Positions 1 to 7,257 of a DNA stretch of 20,418 nucleotides are shown here, one piece after another. Made by a program: the position numbers and the translations under genes. Under the pieces are notes generated by a model that did not search any database, was not told the DNA's origin, and was given only the letters and a program-made list of their open reading frames with translations. The DNA lies in assembly GCA_900549155.1 (NCBI GenBank), contig URNF01000026.1, positions 1 to 20,418 on the forward strand. The letters run 5' to 3'. This DNA comes from an uncultured Oscillospiraceae bacterium. GTDB lineage: Bacteria; Bacillota; Clostridia; Oscillospirales; Acutalibacteraceae. How positions within the stretch are numbered: position 1 is the stretch's first letter; each line of letters begins with the position of its first letter.

Positions 1-902
1 GCCACGAAGATCAGACCGTAGATGATGGCCTCGCCGGAGTTGCCGATGAAGCTGCCGAACACGATGTCGCCCAAAGAGCCGTCACCGCCCGCAGCAGCAC
101 TGCCGCCGGTGGCATTCAGCGTCAGACGTCCGGAAATATAGATCGTGCCCGCACCGCCGCCGACAGAACCGGTGCTGCCGTCTGAGCCGTTCGCACCGCG
201 ACGGTCGTCCACATCATAGAAGTTTATGCCACTCCAGGTGCGCTCCATAATGTTCTGGGGGCTTCGACCGCCCGCAGCACCCTTGCCGCCCGCACCGCCG
301 TTTCCGCCGATCGCAGCGGCAGCACCGCCACCGCCGTTTCCGCCGCTGCCGGTGAACCACTCGGTGGTCTTCTGCTGGATATTCTCCGTTTCCGTGATGC
401 GCTTTTCGCCCTCTGTGCCGTCCGCACCCGCAGCCGCGTTGCCACCCGTCACAGTCAGTGTATCCTTCGGCGCTCCCTTGGAGGCGGAAAGCTCTTCATC
501 ATGGGCGCTGTAGATCGTCAGCTTTGCCCCCGTCGGCACATTGATCGCCGCCGTGGCGCCCGTCATGCCCGAAGCGTTTGCGCCGTGCAGCGTGACGCTG
601 CCGTTGATGATGATCTTCGCGTTTGCGCCCGCGGCAAGGGTGATCGGACTTTTTCCGACAGCCGCCGTATAGTTGATGGGACCGTTTATCTGCAGCACAT
701 CCCCGTTTTTGAGCGTCACCGGAAAGCCGCTCGTGGCCGATATCGTTTTGGTGGGCTTTGGCTGCCAGCTGCTCGCTGCAAACACCACGACTTCTCCCTC
801 GGCAGTGCCCGTCCGATCCAGGGCGGCACTTTCGATGCGGGGTGACATTGTGAACAGCATTGCACAAGAGAGCAACAGTGCCGGTATTCTTCTTTTTCTC
901 AT
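1..902 (-). CDS. Secreted glycine-rich surface protein, N-terminal part (runs off the left edge)
   Basis: About 300 residues are visible and no stop occurs before the edge. The start is set by a strong ribosome site (GGGAGGAG, plus-strand complement at about 908-916) just upstream of ATG. The N-terminus (MRKRRIPALLLSCAMLF) is a signal peptide: basic residues, a hydrophobic core and Ala-rich likely cleavage near residues 25-45. Next comes a segment rich in short Val/Ile/Thr stretches alternating with Gly/Asn (for example AKIIINGSVTLHGANASG), as in right-handed beta-helix or adhesin proteins. From about residue 155 Gly/Ala-rich runs such as GGNGGAGGKGAAGG appear, interrupted by Trp- and Tyr-containing patches. 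I see no enzyme motif. It is probably an extracellular or wall-exposed structural protein; an anchor, if any, would lie outside the window. It is divergent from a sensor-regulator pair, so control by that pair is possible but unproven. Family not recognised. Confidence 0.85.
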   Translation of the reverse strand, partial: MRKRRIPALLLSCAMLFTMSPRIESAALDRTGTAEGEVVVFAASSWQPKPTKTISATSGFPVTLKNGDVLQINGPINYTAAVGKSPITLAAGANAKIIINGSVTLHGANASGMTGATAAINVPTGAKLTIYSAHDEELSASKGAPKDTLTVTGGNAAAGADGTEGEKRITETENIQQKTTEWFTGSGGNGGGGAAAAIGGNGGAGGKGAAGGRSPQNIMERTWSGINFYDVDDRRGANGSDGSTGSVGGGAGTIYISGRLTLNATGGSAAAGGDGSLGDIVFGSFIGNSGEAIIYGLIFV

Positions 903-976
903 GTGCGACTCCTCCCGAAACTGCACGGTGCTGTGCATGCAGCGCCGTGTATAAAACACTTAACATCCAGAAGTGT

Positions 977-1004
977 ATTCTATGTATTCGGCGCGAAAAA
1001 GCAA
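977..1004 (-). promoter_or_regulatory. Candidate promoter of the glycine-rich secreted protein
   Basis: On the minus strand a TTGCTT -35 (999-1004) and a TAGAAT -10 (977-982) are separated by 16 nt. The -35 matches consensus at only the first three bases, so confidence is moderate. Immediately downstream lies an inverted repeat, ACACTT (956-961) and AAGTGT (971-976) with a 9-nt spacer, placed where a repressor or activator would act. The leader also holds a second inverted repeat, TGCAC (922-926) and GTGCA (933-937). Confidence 0.4.
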
Positions 1005-1067
1005 GAGGTTTGGCATAAACGGTCGAAAAGCGGCACAAGCGGCAGGCTTTCGGGGGAGCGAATACCT

Positions 1068-1095
1068 TTGCTTTTCGGTCGGTTTATGCTATACT
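1068..1095 (+). promoter_or_regulatory. Candidate promoter of the LytTR/GHKL operon
   Basis: TTGCTT (1068-1073), a 16-nt spacer and TATACT (1090-1095) preceded by TG plus one base, giving an extended -10. It lies 28 nt before the start codon of the response regulator. A second TATACT follows at 1097-1102. The -35 is weak but the extended -10 is convincing. Confidence 0.5.
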
Positions 1096-1123
1096 GTATA
1101 CTGGCAGTAAGGAGGCGTTTTCC

Positions 1124-1834
1124 ATGAAAATTGCCATTGTGGACGACGAGCAGCAGATGTATGAGCAGCTGCAGACATATCTGAAGGAAGCGCTCGGCGA
1201 TCTTGCCGCACTGACATATTATGACAGCGGAGAAGCATTTTTGCAGGCATGGCAGCCGCACGCCTTTGACCTGATCGTTCTGGACATCTTCATGAGCGGG
1301 CGCACCGGTGTGGACGTAGCAAAGGAAATTCGCAAGACCGATGCCGACGTGAAGCTCGTGTTCGGCACCACCAGCAATGAATTTGCCGGCGAAAGCTATG
1401 AGGTCAACGCCAGCTATTATCTGCGCAAGCCGTTTGACCGAGACAAGGTGAAAGCGATGCTCGACCGTCTCAACATGACGGAGATCGAACGGGCGCGGGC
1501 GGTAAAGCTGCCGGACGGAACAAGCGTCCTGCTCCGCAACATTCTCTTTGTCGACTGTGCCGCCCACCGCATCACCGTCCACTGCAAGCGAAACCGCGAC
1601 ATCGTCCTGCGCGCGAACTTTTCCGACATCGAGGCGCTGCTTTGCGCCTATTCGTATTTTTTCAGCCCGACAAAGGGAATCGTCCTCAACTTCTATGAGG
1701 TAGTCGCCCAAAACGGGGACACGTTCAAAATGAGCGACGGCAGTCTGCTTCCCATCAGCCGCCGCAAGGCAAACGAGGTGCTGGAAGCTTATTCCGCGTT
1801 TTGCTTCGAACAGCTGAGAAAGGAGGAGATCTGA
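1124..1834 (+). CDS. LytTR-family response regulator
   Basis: 236 residues. Residues 1-115 form a receiver domain: acidic cluster DDE at 7-9, phospho-acceptor Asp54 in LIVLDIFMSG, Thr/Ser at 82-84 and the conserved Lys102 in YYLRKPF. Residues about 135-230 have the length and pattern of a LytTR DNA-binding domain, including the region FVDCAAHRITVHCK and the late FKMSDGSLLPISRRKANEV. A ribosome site (AAGGAGG, 1109-1115) precedes ATG by 8 nt. Its stop shares one base with the start of the next gene (TGATG), so regulator and kinase are translationally coupled. Such pairs (AgrA/AgrC type) usually sense peptides or cell-envelope signals and activate a few nearby promoters; the target here is unknown. 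The divergent glycine-rich gene is the nearest candidate. Confidence 0.92.
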   Translation: MKIAIVDDEQQMYEQLQTYLKEALGDLAALTYYDSGEAFLQAWQPHAFDLIVLDIFMSGRTGVDVAKEIRKTDADVKLVFGTTSNEFAGESYEVNASYYLRKPFDRDKVKAMLDRLNMTEIERARAVKLPDGTSVLLRNILFVDCAAHRITVHCKRNRDIVLRANFSDIEALLCAYSYFFSPTKGIVLNFYEVVAQNGDTFKMSDGSLLPISRRKANEVLEAYSAFCFEQLRKEEI

Positions 1835-3168
1835 TGCCGCCGCTTTACAGAATTTTGGAGATCGCCGCCTATTCCCTTTTGAATTTTCTCCCCTTTTTGT
1901 TTTTGGCACTCTATCCGTTTCGCAACAGTCTGCGGTTTTCAAACGGGATCACGTATCTTCTCATCGGCATTCTGACCGTCATTCAGCTCATACTCGGTGC
2001 GTGGGTCGCCTTTTTCCCCGGCGACAACGCGGCGACCGTCAGTGCCGTCAGCACGGTGCTGTATCTGGCGTTTTATTTCCTCGCGGTGAAAAAGCATTTC
2101 GGAAAGACGCTGTTCACGCTTTTGATGATCTCCAACATTGCCAATCTCAGCGTCATTGTTTCCAAAAGCATCGAGGGCAAGCTGTTTCCGACGCTCGCCG
2201 TACAGAACTATCGCTGGTCCTTTTCGCTGATGCTTTTTGCCGTAGAGCTTATTTTCGCCGTTCCGATCTTCAGCTATATGAAAAAGATCTATACACCGGC
2301 GGTGGAAAAAGAGCCGTCCGGTCTCGAATGGCGCTATCTGTGGCTGATTCCCGCCACATTCTATGTGATGTGGTATTATGCTTTTTACGGCAACGTTTCC
2401 CGCAGCAGTCTCGAAATTGCCCTACGGCCGAAAAATGCCGTCATCATGTTCATCATCAATGTCGGCGAAATTCTGATCTATTCCGTTGTTGCCCGCCTCA
2501 TTTTGGAGCAGAACAAAATCATGGAGCTGCAACAGCACAACCATCAGCTTGCCATGCAGTCCGTACAATATGAAAATCTGAAGGACAAAATTCTTGAAGC
2601 CCGCCGTGCCAAGCACGATGTGCGGCATCATGTCGCCATCATGCAGGAATATCTGAACAACAAGGACTATGCCGCCTTGAAGAATTATCTCGACGAATAC
2701 AGCACGGGGCTGCCCGACGAGACGCTTGTGTGCTTCTGCGAAAACTCGGCTGCCAACGCCGTTCTTTCGCACTTTGCGCAGCGGGCAAAAAATGAGGGAA
2801 TCGCCTATACCGTGAAGACCGGCATTCCGAAAGATCCCGGCATTCCCGACACCGACATTGCCGTTTTGCTCGGCAATCTGATCGAAAACGCGCTCGATGC
2901 CTGCAGGGCGGAAAACGGCAGTGACAAAAAGATTGACATTCGGGCAAACACCACCGACACCTCGCTTTGCATCACCGTGGACAACACCTTCACGGGCACG
3001 CTGGAATATATGCCGGACGATGCGCTTTTTTCGACCAAGCACGACGGCATCGGTCTTGGGACGCAATCGGTCAAAAGCATCGCCGCACAGCATGGCGGCG
3101 TGTGCCGCTTTGAAGCAAAGGACGGCATGTTCTTTGCATCGGTATACTGTCAGATCACGCAGGAATAA
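1834..3168 (+). CDS. GHKL-family membrane sensor histidine kinase
   Basis: 444 residues from the ATG at 1834; a strong AAGGAGGAG at about 1820-1828 decides this start over an in-frame TTG at 1801. The first 225 residues hold six or seven hydrophobic segments (for example around 16-30, 39-61, 69-85, 93-109, 129-149, 169-186 and 204-223), so this is a membrane sensor. A helical stretch follows with the phospho-acceptor motif KHDVRHH (His at about 261). The ATP-binding domain shows the N box NLIENALDAC (about 348-357) and the glycine box DGIGLG (about 404-409), typical of the AgrC-like HATPase_c_5 group. It should phosphorylate the regulator encoded just upstream. No peptide-signal gene or processing protease is visible nearby, so the ligand is unknown. 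Confidence 0.92.
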   Translation: MPPLYRILEIAAYSLLNFLPFLFLALYPFRNSLRFSNGITYLLIGILTVIQLILGAWVAFFPGDNAATVSAVSTVLYLAFYFLAVKKHFGKTLFTLLMISNIANLSVIVSKSIEGKLFPTLAVQNYRWSFSLMLFAVELIFAVPIFSYMKKIYTPAVEKEPSGLEWRYLWLIPATFYVMWYYAFYGNVSRSSLEIALRPKNAVIMFIINVGEILIYSVVARLILEQNKIMELQQHNHQLAMQSVQYENLKDKILEARRAKHDVRHHVAIMQEYLNNKDYAALKNYLDEYSTGLPDETLVCFCENSAANAVLSHFAQRAKNEGIAYTVKTGIPKDPGIPDTDIAVLLGNLIENALDACRAENGSDKKIDIRANTTDTSLCITVDNTFTGTLEYMPDDALFSTKHDGIGLGTQSVKSIAAQHGGVCRFEAKDGMFFASVYCQITQE

Positions 3169-3171
3169 CAT

Positions 3172-3214
3172 AAAAAGGCTGTCAGAGCGGAAATCCACTC
3201 TGACAGCCTTTTTT
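3172..3214. terminator. Bidirectional intrinsic terminator
   Basis: Perfect 11-bp stem GGCTGTCAGAG (3177-3187) with CTCTGACAGCC (3198-3208) and a 10-nt loop, flanked by A5 on the left and T6 on the right. It therefore works on both strands, ending the kinase operon and the converging GH13 gene. Confidence 0.93.
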
Positions 3215-3225
3215 CTTTTGCTGTG

Positions 3226-4824
3226 TTACTTTTCAAAAACCGCGATCTCATACGGACGAAACGCCGTGTCGCCGTTCCTGCGGTCGGCATAATTATGCAG
3301 CACCTCTTTGCCGAAATCCTTTGCGCCGTCGATCGTCGACGGCTGTTCAAAGTTGCAAACGACGGTGAACACGCGCCCATCCAGCGTGCGGGTGAAGACA
3401 AAGAAGTTGTCTTCCTCGGCGGACAGCACAGCGGTCACGCCGCGGCGCAGCGCCGGTTCCTCCCGTCTGAGACGGAGAAGATCGCGATAGAAACGGGACA
3501 CGGACTTTTCCGCCTTGCAGTCAGCCGCGAGATTGATCTCACCGGCGCGGCTGGCGATCGGCAGCCACGGTGCATGCGTCGAGAAGCCGGCATACTGCGA
3601 ACCGTCCCAGGCAAACGGACGACGTGCATTGTCGCGCGAGCCGAAGTTAACCTTCTGCAGTGCTTCCTCCTCGGAAAGTCCTTTTTCCAGAAATTCTTTG
3701 TAGATATTGAGACATTCCACATCGTTATAGCTTGCCATGCTGTCATAGGCAGAAGCGGTGATGCCGATCTCCTGTCCCTGATAGATAAACGGCACGCCGC
3801 GCAAAAGATAGAACATCGTTGCCACGCAGGTGGCGCCCTCATAGCGCAGCGCGCGGTCGTCGACCACGCGGGAAATGAACGGCGCGTTGTCGTGGTTGTC
3901 CGTGAACAGCGCATGCAGCAGGCCGAGATCCTGCATCTGCAGCTGCCACTTCACGATCGTATCACGCACCGTTTTCAGACTCTTTTCACCGGGCGTGAAT
4001 TTGTCTTTGCGCCCTGCCCGCAGATGGTCAAACTGGAAGAGCGTGGAAAGCTCGCCGCGGTCATAGTCGATGTGACGGCAGATCTCATCCATGTCATTTG
4101 CCCAGCACTCGCCAACCGTGAAAATGCTCTTGACATTTTCACGCCCGAACATGGCGTGGATATACTCATGCAGATGCGGGCCGAAGCAGTTGGCGCCGTC
4201 AAAATTCTTGGAAATCTGATCGATCACGTCGATACGGAAGCCGTCGACGCCGAGATCGACCCAATAGTCGATGACGTCCTGAATTTCCTTCACAACGGCA
4301 GGGTTTGTCCAGTTGAGGTCGGGCTGCTGCACCGCATAGGAATGCAGATAATACTGTCCCCGCTCGTCATCGTATTGCCACGCCGTTCCGCCGAAAGCGG
4401 AGTGCCAATCGTTTTGCGGCGCATCGAACCAATAATAATAGTCCCGATATTTCTCCTCGCCCTTGCGGGAGCGGACAAACCACTCGTGCTCGTCGGAGGT
4501 GTGGTTCGGCACAAGATCCATGATGAGCTTCATGCCGCGCTTGTGCATTTCTGCGATTAGGCGGTGCATGTCATCCATCGTGCCGTATTCCGGTGCAACA
4601 CAGCGATAGTCGGCGATGTCATAGCCGTTATCGTGTCCCGGGCTTTTATAGCACGGGCAAAGCCAGATCGCGTTCACGCCGAGGTCTTTCAGATAGTCGA
4701 GCTTTTCAATGACGCCGGGAATATCGCCGATGCCGTCGCCGTTCGTGTCCTTAAAGCTCTTCGGGTAGATCTGATAGATCACAAGATCCAAAAAGTCCTC
4801 ATACTTTTTCGCCATGTTCCGCAT
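3226..4824 (-). CDS. GH13 alpha-glucosidase, oligo-1,6-glucosidase type
   Basis: 532 residues, no signal peptide, so cytoplasmic. It hydrolyses terminal alpha-glucosidic bonds of short glucosides, probably isomalto-oligosaccharides. Visible GH13 signatures: the calcium-loop-like DTNGDGIGD (26-34), NGYDIADY (66-73), DLVPNHTS (103-110), GFRIDVID with nucleophile Asp199, the acid Glu239 in FTVGECW, and His311-Asp312 in TDNHDN. The residue after the nucleophile is Val200. In GH13 subfamily 31, Val at this place is associated with alpha-1,6 activity and Thr with maltases, so isomaltase-like specificity is inferred. Related trehalose-6-phosphate hydrolases or dextran glucosidases are possible alternatives. 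The fourth region reads NHDNAPF rather than the common NHDQPR. ATG at 4824 is chosen because of AAAGGAGA about 7 nt upstream. It has its own promoter, although it follows the MATE gene by only 85 nt. Confidence 0.93.
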   Translation of the reverse strand: MRNMAKKYEDFLDLVIYQIYPKSFKDTNGDGIGDIPGVIEKLDYLKDLGVNAIWLCPCYKSPGHDNGYDIADYRCVAPEYGTMDDMHRLIAEMHKRGMKLIMDLVPNHTSDEHEWFVRSRKGEEKYRDYYYWFDAPQNDWHSAFGGTAWQYDDERGQYYLHSYAVQQPDLNWTNPAVVKEIQDVIDYWVDLGVDGFRIDVIDQISKNFDGANCFGPHLHEYIHAMFGRENVKSIFTVGECWANDMDEICRHIDYDRGELSTLFQFDHLRAGRKDKFTPGEKSLKTVRDTIVKWQLQMQDLGLLHALFTDNHDNAPFISRVVDDRALRYEGATCVATMFYLLRGVPFIYQGQEIGITASAYDSMASYNDVECLNIYKEFLEKGLSEEEALQKVNFGSRDNARRPFAWDGSQYAGFSTHAPWLPIASRAGEINLAADCKAEKSVSRFYRDLLRLRREEPALRRGVTAVLSAEEDNFFVFTRTLDGRVFTVVCNFEQPSTIDGAKDFGKEVLHNYADRRNGDTAFRPYEIAVFEK

Positions 4825-4862
4825 AAACAGTCTCCTTTTCTCTGCGTATTTTCACCAAAAAC

Positions 4863-4891
4863 AGTATACCAGCCGCAGGAAAAGTTTGCAA
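4863..4891 (-). promoter_or_regulatory. Promoter of the GH13 glucosidase gene
   Basis: Minus strand: TTGCAA (4886-4891), exactly 17 nt, then TATACT (4863-4868) preceded by TGG (extended -10). This is a good sigma-A promoter inside the short gap after the MATE stop codon, so the glucosidase can be expressed independently of the transporter. Confidence 0.75.
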
Positions 4892-4909
4892 GAGGAAAAT
4901 CGCAGTGTG

Positions 4910-6298
4910 TCAGCTGTTAAGCCGAAGGTAGGTTCTGACGATAATGACAGCGGAAAGAATTGCCGTCAGGGCATCCGACAGCGGCATGGAATACAGCACG
5001 CCGGACAGCCCGAAAAAGTGCGGCAGCACCAGTGCGAAGCCGACGCCGAAAACGATCTCGCGCACCATGGAGAGCATGGTGGACTCCACCGCTTTTCCCA
5101 TCGCCTGCAAAAATATGAAGGTGGCTTTATTGATACAGGCAAGCACGATCATGCACAGATAAATACGAAATGCCCGCACGGCAAAATCGGTGTAATAGAC
5201 GCTTTCGTTCGCCGCACCGAAAATCTGTATCAATGCGCGCGGGAACAGTTCGACTGTCAGCAGTGCCGCCGCGCCGACGCAGGTCTCCGCAAGAAGCAGC
5301 TTTTTGAACGCCTCTTTGACACGGGGCATCTTCCCCGCGCCCATATTGTAGCCGACGATCGGGATCAGTCCCGCCGCCATGCCAATCACAACGGAAATGA
5401 CGATCTGGAAAAATTTCATCACGATGCCGACCACCGCCATCGGAATTTGCGCATACTGCTCCTGCCCGAAAACGGCATCCAGCGCGCCGTATTTGCGCAC
5501 CATGTTGTTGATCGCCGCCATCGCCGCCACAAGGGAGATCTGTGCGAGAAAGCTGCAAAGCCCCAGCGACAGCGTTTTGCCGATGATCTTTCCGTTTGGC
5601 TTCCAATCGCCTGCATGCGGCGTTATGTGATGTGCCCGACACAGATACACCGCTGCGATCAGTGCCGTGGCAATCTGACCGATCACCGTCGCAATCGCCG
5701 CGCCCATCATCCCAAGGCGGAACACAAAAATGAAAATAGGATCGAGGATGATGTTCAGCACAGCGCCCACCAGCGTGGAAACCATCGCAAGGCGCGGACT
5801 GTCGTCCGCACGAATGATCGGGTTCATCGCCTGCCCGAACATATAAAACGGGATACCGAGCGTGATCCAAAAGAAATATTCCTTTGACAGAGCGAAGGTC
5901 TCTTCATTCACCCTGCCGCCGAAAGCGGCAAGAAGAGGATCGGAAAAGAGCAGATAGACCGCTGTCAAAACAAGACTGCCGACAATGCACACCGCCACCG
6001 CGTTGCCGACGCTGCGCGTCGCGTCGGCAGGCTTCCCCTTGCCGAACGACAGGCTCACAAAGGCACAGCAGCCGTCGCCGATCATGACGGCGATACCGAG
6101 TGCGATGACGGTCAGCGGGAAAACGACCGTGTTGGCGGCATTGCCAAAGGAGCCGAGATAGGCGGCGTTGGCAATGAAGATCTGATCCACGATGTTATAC
6201 AGCGCGCCGACGAGAAGTGACACCACGCAGGGTGCGGCATAGCGCAGCATCAGCTTCCCCATTTTCTCCGTGGCGAGATTAGATTGTTGTTCTTGCAT
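4910..6298 (-). CDS. MATE-family multidrug/sodium antiporter
   Basis: 462 residues with about 12 hydrophobic segments in two similar halves. Typical MATE features are LLVGALYNIVDQIFI near the N-terminus, NPIIRADDSPRLAM in the middle of the first half, and LGAVLNIILDPIFIFVF. These transporters export cationic drugs or metabolites in exchange for Na+ or H+ across the cytoplasmic membrane. Start chosen at ATG 6298, five nt after a perfect AGGAGG (complement at 6304-6309). The frame stays open upstream for 20 more codons to an ATG inside a hairpin, but that ATG has no ribosome site. The gene has its own promoter and an intrinsic terminator within its leader, which suggests attenuation control (see the separate entries). 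The substrate cannot be told from sequence. Confidence 0.93.
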   Translation of the reverse strand: MQEQQSNLATEKMGKLMLRYAAPCVVSLLVGALYNIVDQIFIANAAYLGSFGNAANTVVFPLTVIALGIAVMIGDGCCAFVSLSFGKGKPADATRSVGNAVAVCIVGSLVLTAVYLLFSDPLLAAFGGRVNEETFALSKEYFFWITLGIPFYMFGQAMNPIIRADDSPRLAMVSTLVGAVLNIILDPIFIFVFRLGMMGAAIATVIGQIATALIAAVYLCRAHHITPHAGDWKPNGKIIGKTLSLGLCSFLAQISLVAAMAAINNMVRKYGALDAVFGQEQYAQIPMAVVGIVMKFFQIVISVVIGMAAGLIPIVGYNMGAGKMPRVKEAFKKLLLAETCVGAAALLTVELFPRALIQIFGAANESVYYTDFAVRAFRIYLCMIVLACINKATFIFLQAMGKAVESTMLSMVREIVFGVGFALVLPHFFGLSGVLYSMPLSDALTAILSAVIIVRTYLRLNS

Positions 6299-6319
6299 GT
6301 TGACCTCCTCAAAATGTGC

Positions 6320-6359
6320 AAAAAAAGAATGCGCAAGTCCAAAACTGGACTTACGCATT
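6320..6359 (-). terminator. Intrinsic terminator in the leader of the MATE gene (candidate attenuator)
   Basis: On the minus strand a 13-bp stem, AATGCGTAAGTCC (6359-6347) with GGACTTGCGCATT (6340-6328), closes a 6-nt loop and is followed by one C and seven T. One pair is G-U on the minus strand but an A-C mismatch on the plus strand, which argues that minus is the functional RNA strand. It lies downstream of a strong promoter (6380-6408) and upstream of the MATE ribosome site (6304-6309). It could equally stop read-through from the Mrp gene. Confidence 0.8.
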
Positions 6360-6379
6360 TCTTGCAGCTCGTTATCTAT

Positions 6380-6408
6380 ACTATAGCACAAATCGAAAAA
6401 AATTTCAA
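6380..6408 (-). promoter_or_regulatory. Promoter of the MATE gene
   Basis: Minus strand: TTGAAA (6403-6408), 17 nt, TATAGT (6380-6385) preceded by TGC (extended -10). The expected start of transcription, near 6373, is only about 14 nt before the terminator hairpin. It lies just after the stop codon of the Mrp gene. Confidence 0.75.
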
Positions 6409-6415
6409 ATGTTTT

Positions 6416-7237
6416 TTATTTCAGCAGCGCTTCCACCGCATCGGCGGCGGGGGCAAGCTCCTCGCAGAGCGCCTTTTCGATCTCGCCGCTGTCGCACAGC
6501 GCGGCGACCCTGCCGTCCATCGGCAGGCGGGCAAGCACGCGGCTGCCCATCGCTTCGACGGCTTTTTCCGTTGCGGCATCGTCGCCGAAAACGGCGATGT
6601 GCTTGCCGCAGTCGGGGCACTGCACATAGCTCATATTCTCCACGACGCCCAGCACCGGAATTTCCAGCATCTGTGCCATCTTGTATGCCTTTTCGACCAC
6701 CATCTGCACCAGCGACTGCGGCGTGGTGACGATAACATTGCCGGAAATGGGCAGGCTCTGATAGACTGTCAGCGGCACATCGCCCGTTCCGGGAGGCATG
6801 TCGATGAACAGCACGTCCAGCTCGCCCCAGATGACGTCGCTCCAAAACTGCTTCACAGCACCCGCCAAAACGGGACCGCGCCACACCACCGGCTGCGCCG
6901 GGTCCTCCAAAAGCAGATTGACCGACATGACCTTGATGCCCATATGCGTTTCGGCGGGCAGGATGCCGAGGTCGTTTGCCCGCGCCTTTTGCGTGATGCC
7001 GAAGGCTTTCGGAATGGACGGACCGGTGATGTCCGCATCCAAAACGCCCACCTTATAGCCGCGGCGCGCCATCAAAACCGCCAGCATCGCCGTGACAGAG
7101 GATTTGCCGACGCCGCCCTTGCCGCTGCTGACGGCGACAACGTGCTTAATTGCACTGTAGGCGTTCGCCGGTTCATGCAGATCCTGCTGCTCGCATTTGC
7201 TGCCGCAGGTGCTGCAATCATGTGTACATTCGCTCAT
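6416..7237 (-). CDS. Mrp/ApbC-family Fe-S cluster carrier ATPase
   Basis: 273 residues. The Walker A motif of the deviant SIMIBI type is SGKGGVGKSS (38-47), followed by VLDADITGPS (Asp67, Asp69) and LFIDMPPGTGD (144-153). The C-terminal CPDC (Cys207, Cys210) is the conserved pair that holds a bridging [4Fe-4S] cluster in a dimer. The N-terminus has an extra Cys cluster, CTHDCSTCGSKC (4-15), which I recall from clostridial Mrp proteins and which could bind metal. The role known for the family is transfer of Fe-S clusters to apoproteins in the cytoplasm. A ribosome site (AAAGGA, about 7244-7249 complement) precedes ATG. It begins 20 nt after the sugar transferase gene, so the two are likely co-transcribed, although no functional tie is obvious. 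Confidence 0.93.
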   Translation of the reverse strand: MSECTHDCSTCGSKCEQQDLHEPANAYSAIKHVVAVSSGKGGVGKSSVTAMLAVLMARRGYKVGVLDADITGPSIPKAFGITQKARANDLGILPAETHMGIKVMSVNLLLEDPAQPVVWRGPVLAGAVKQFWSDVIWGELDVLFIDMPPGTGDVPLTVYQSLPISGNVIVTTPQSLVQMVVEKAYKMAQMLEIPVLGVVENMSYVQCPDCGKHIAVFGDDAATEKAVEAMGSRVLARLPMDGRVAALCDSGEIEKALCEELAPAADAVEALLK

Positions 7238-7257
7238 ATAGATCCTTTCCTTTCCGA

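Noticed and set aside
940..990. LytTR-type (AgrA-like) binding site, GTTAAG on the minus strand near 958-963
   Set aside because: Only one half-site is present; I found no second copy at the expected distance of about two helical turns.
3223..4560. A 445-codon open frame on the plus strand opposite the GH13 gene
   Set aside because: Antisense shadow: the minus-strand gene carries all GH13 catalytic motifs.
6299..6391. N-terminal extension of the MATE gene
   Set aside because: The upstream ATG is inside the terminator hairpin and lacks a ribosome site, whereas 6298 has a perfect AGGAGG. Kept only as a possible feature of attenuation.
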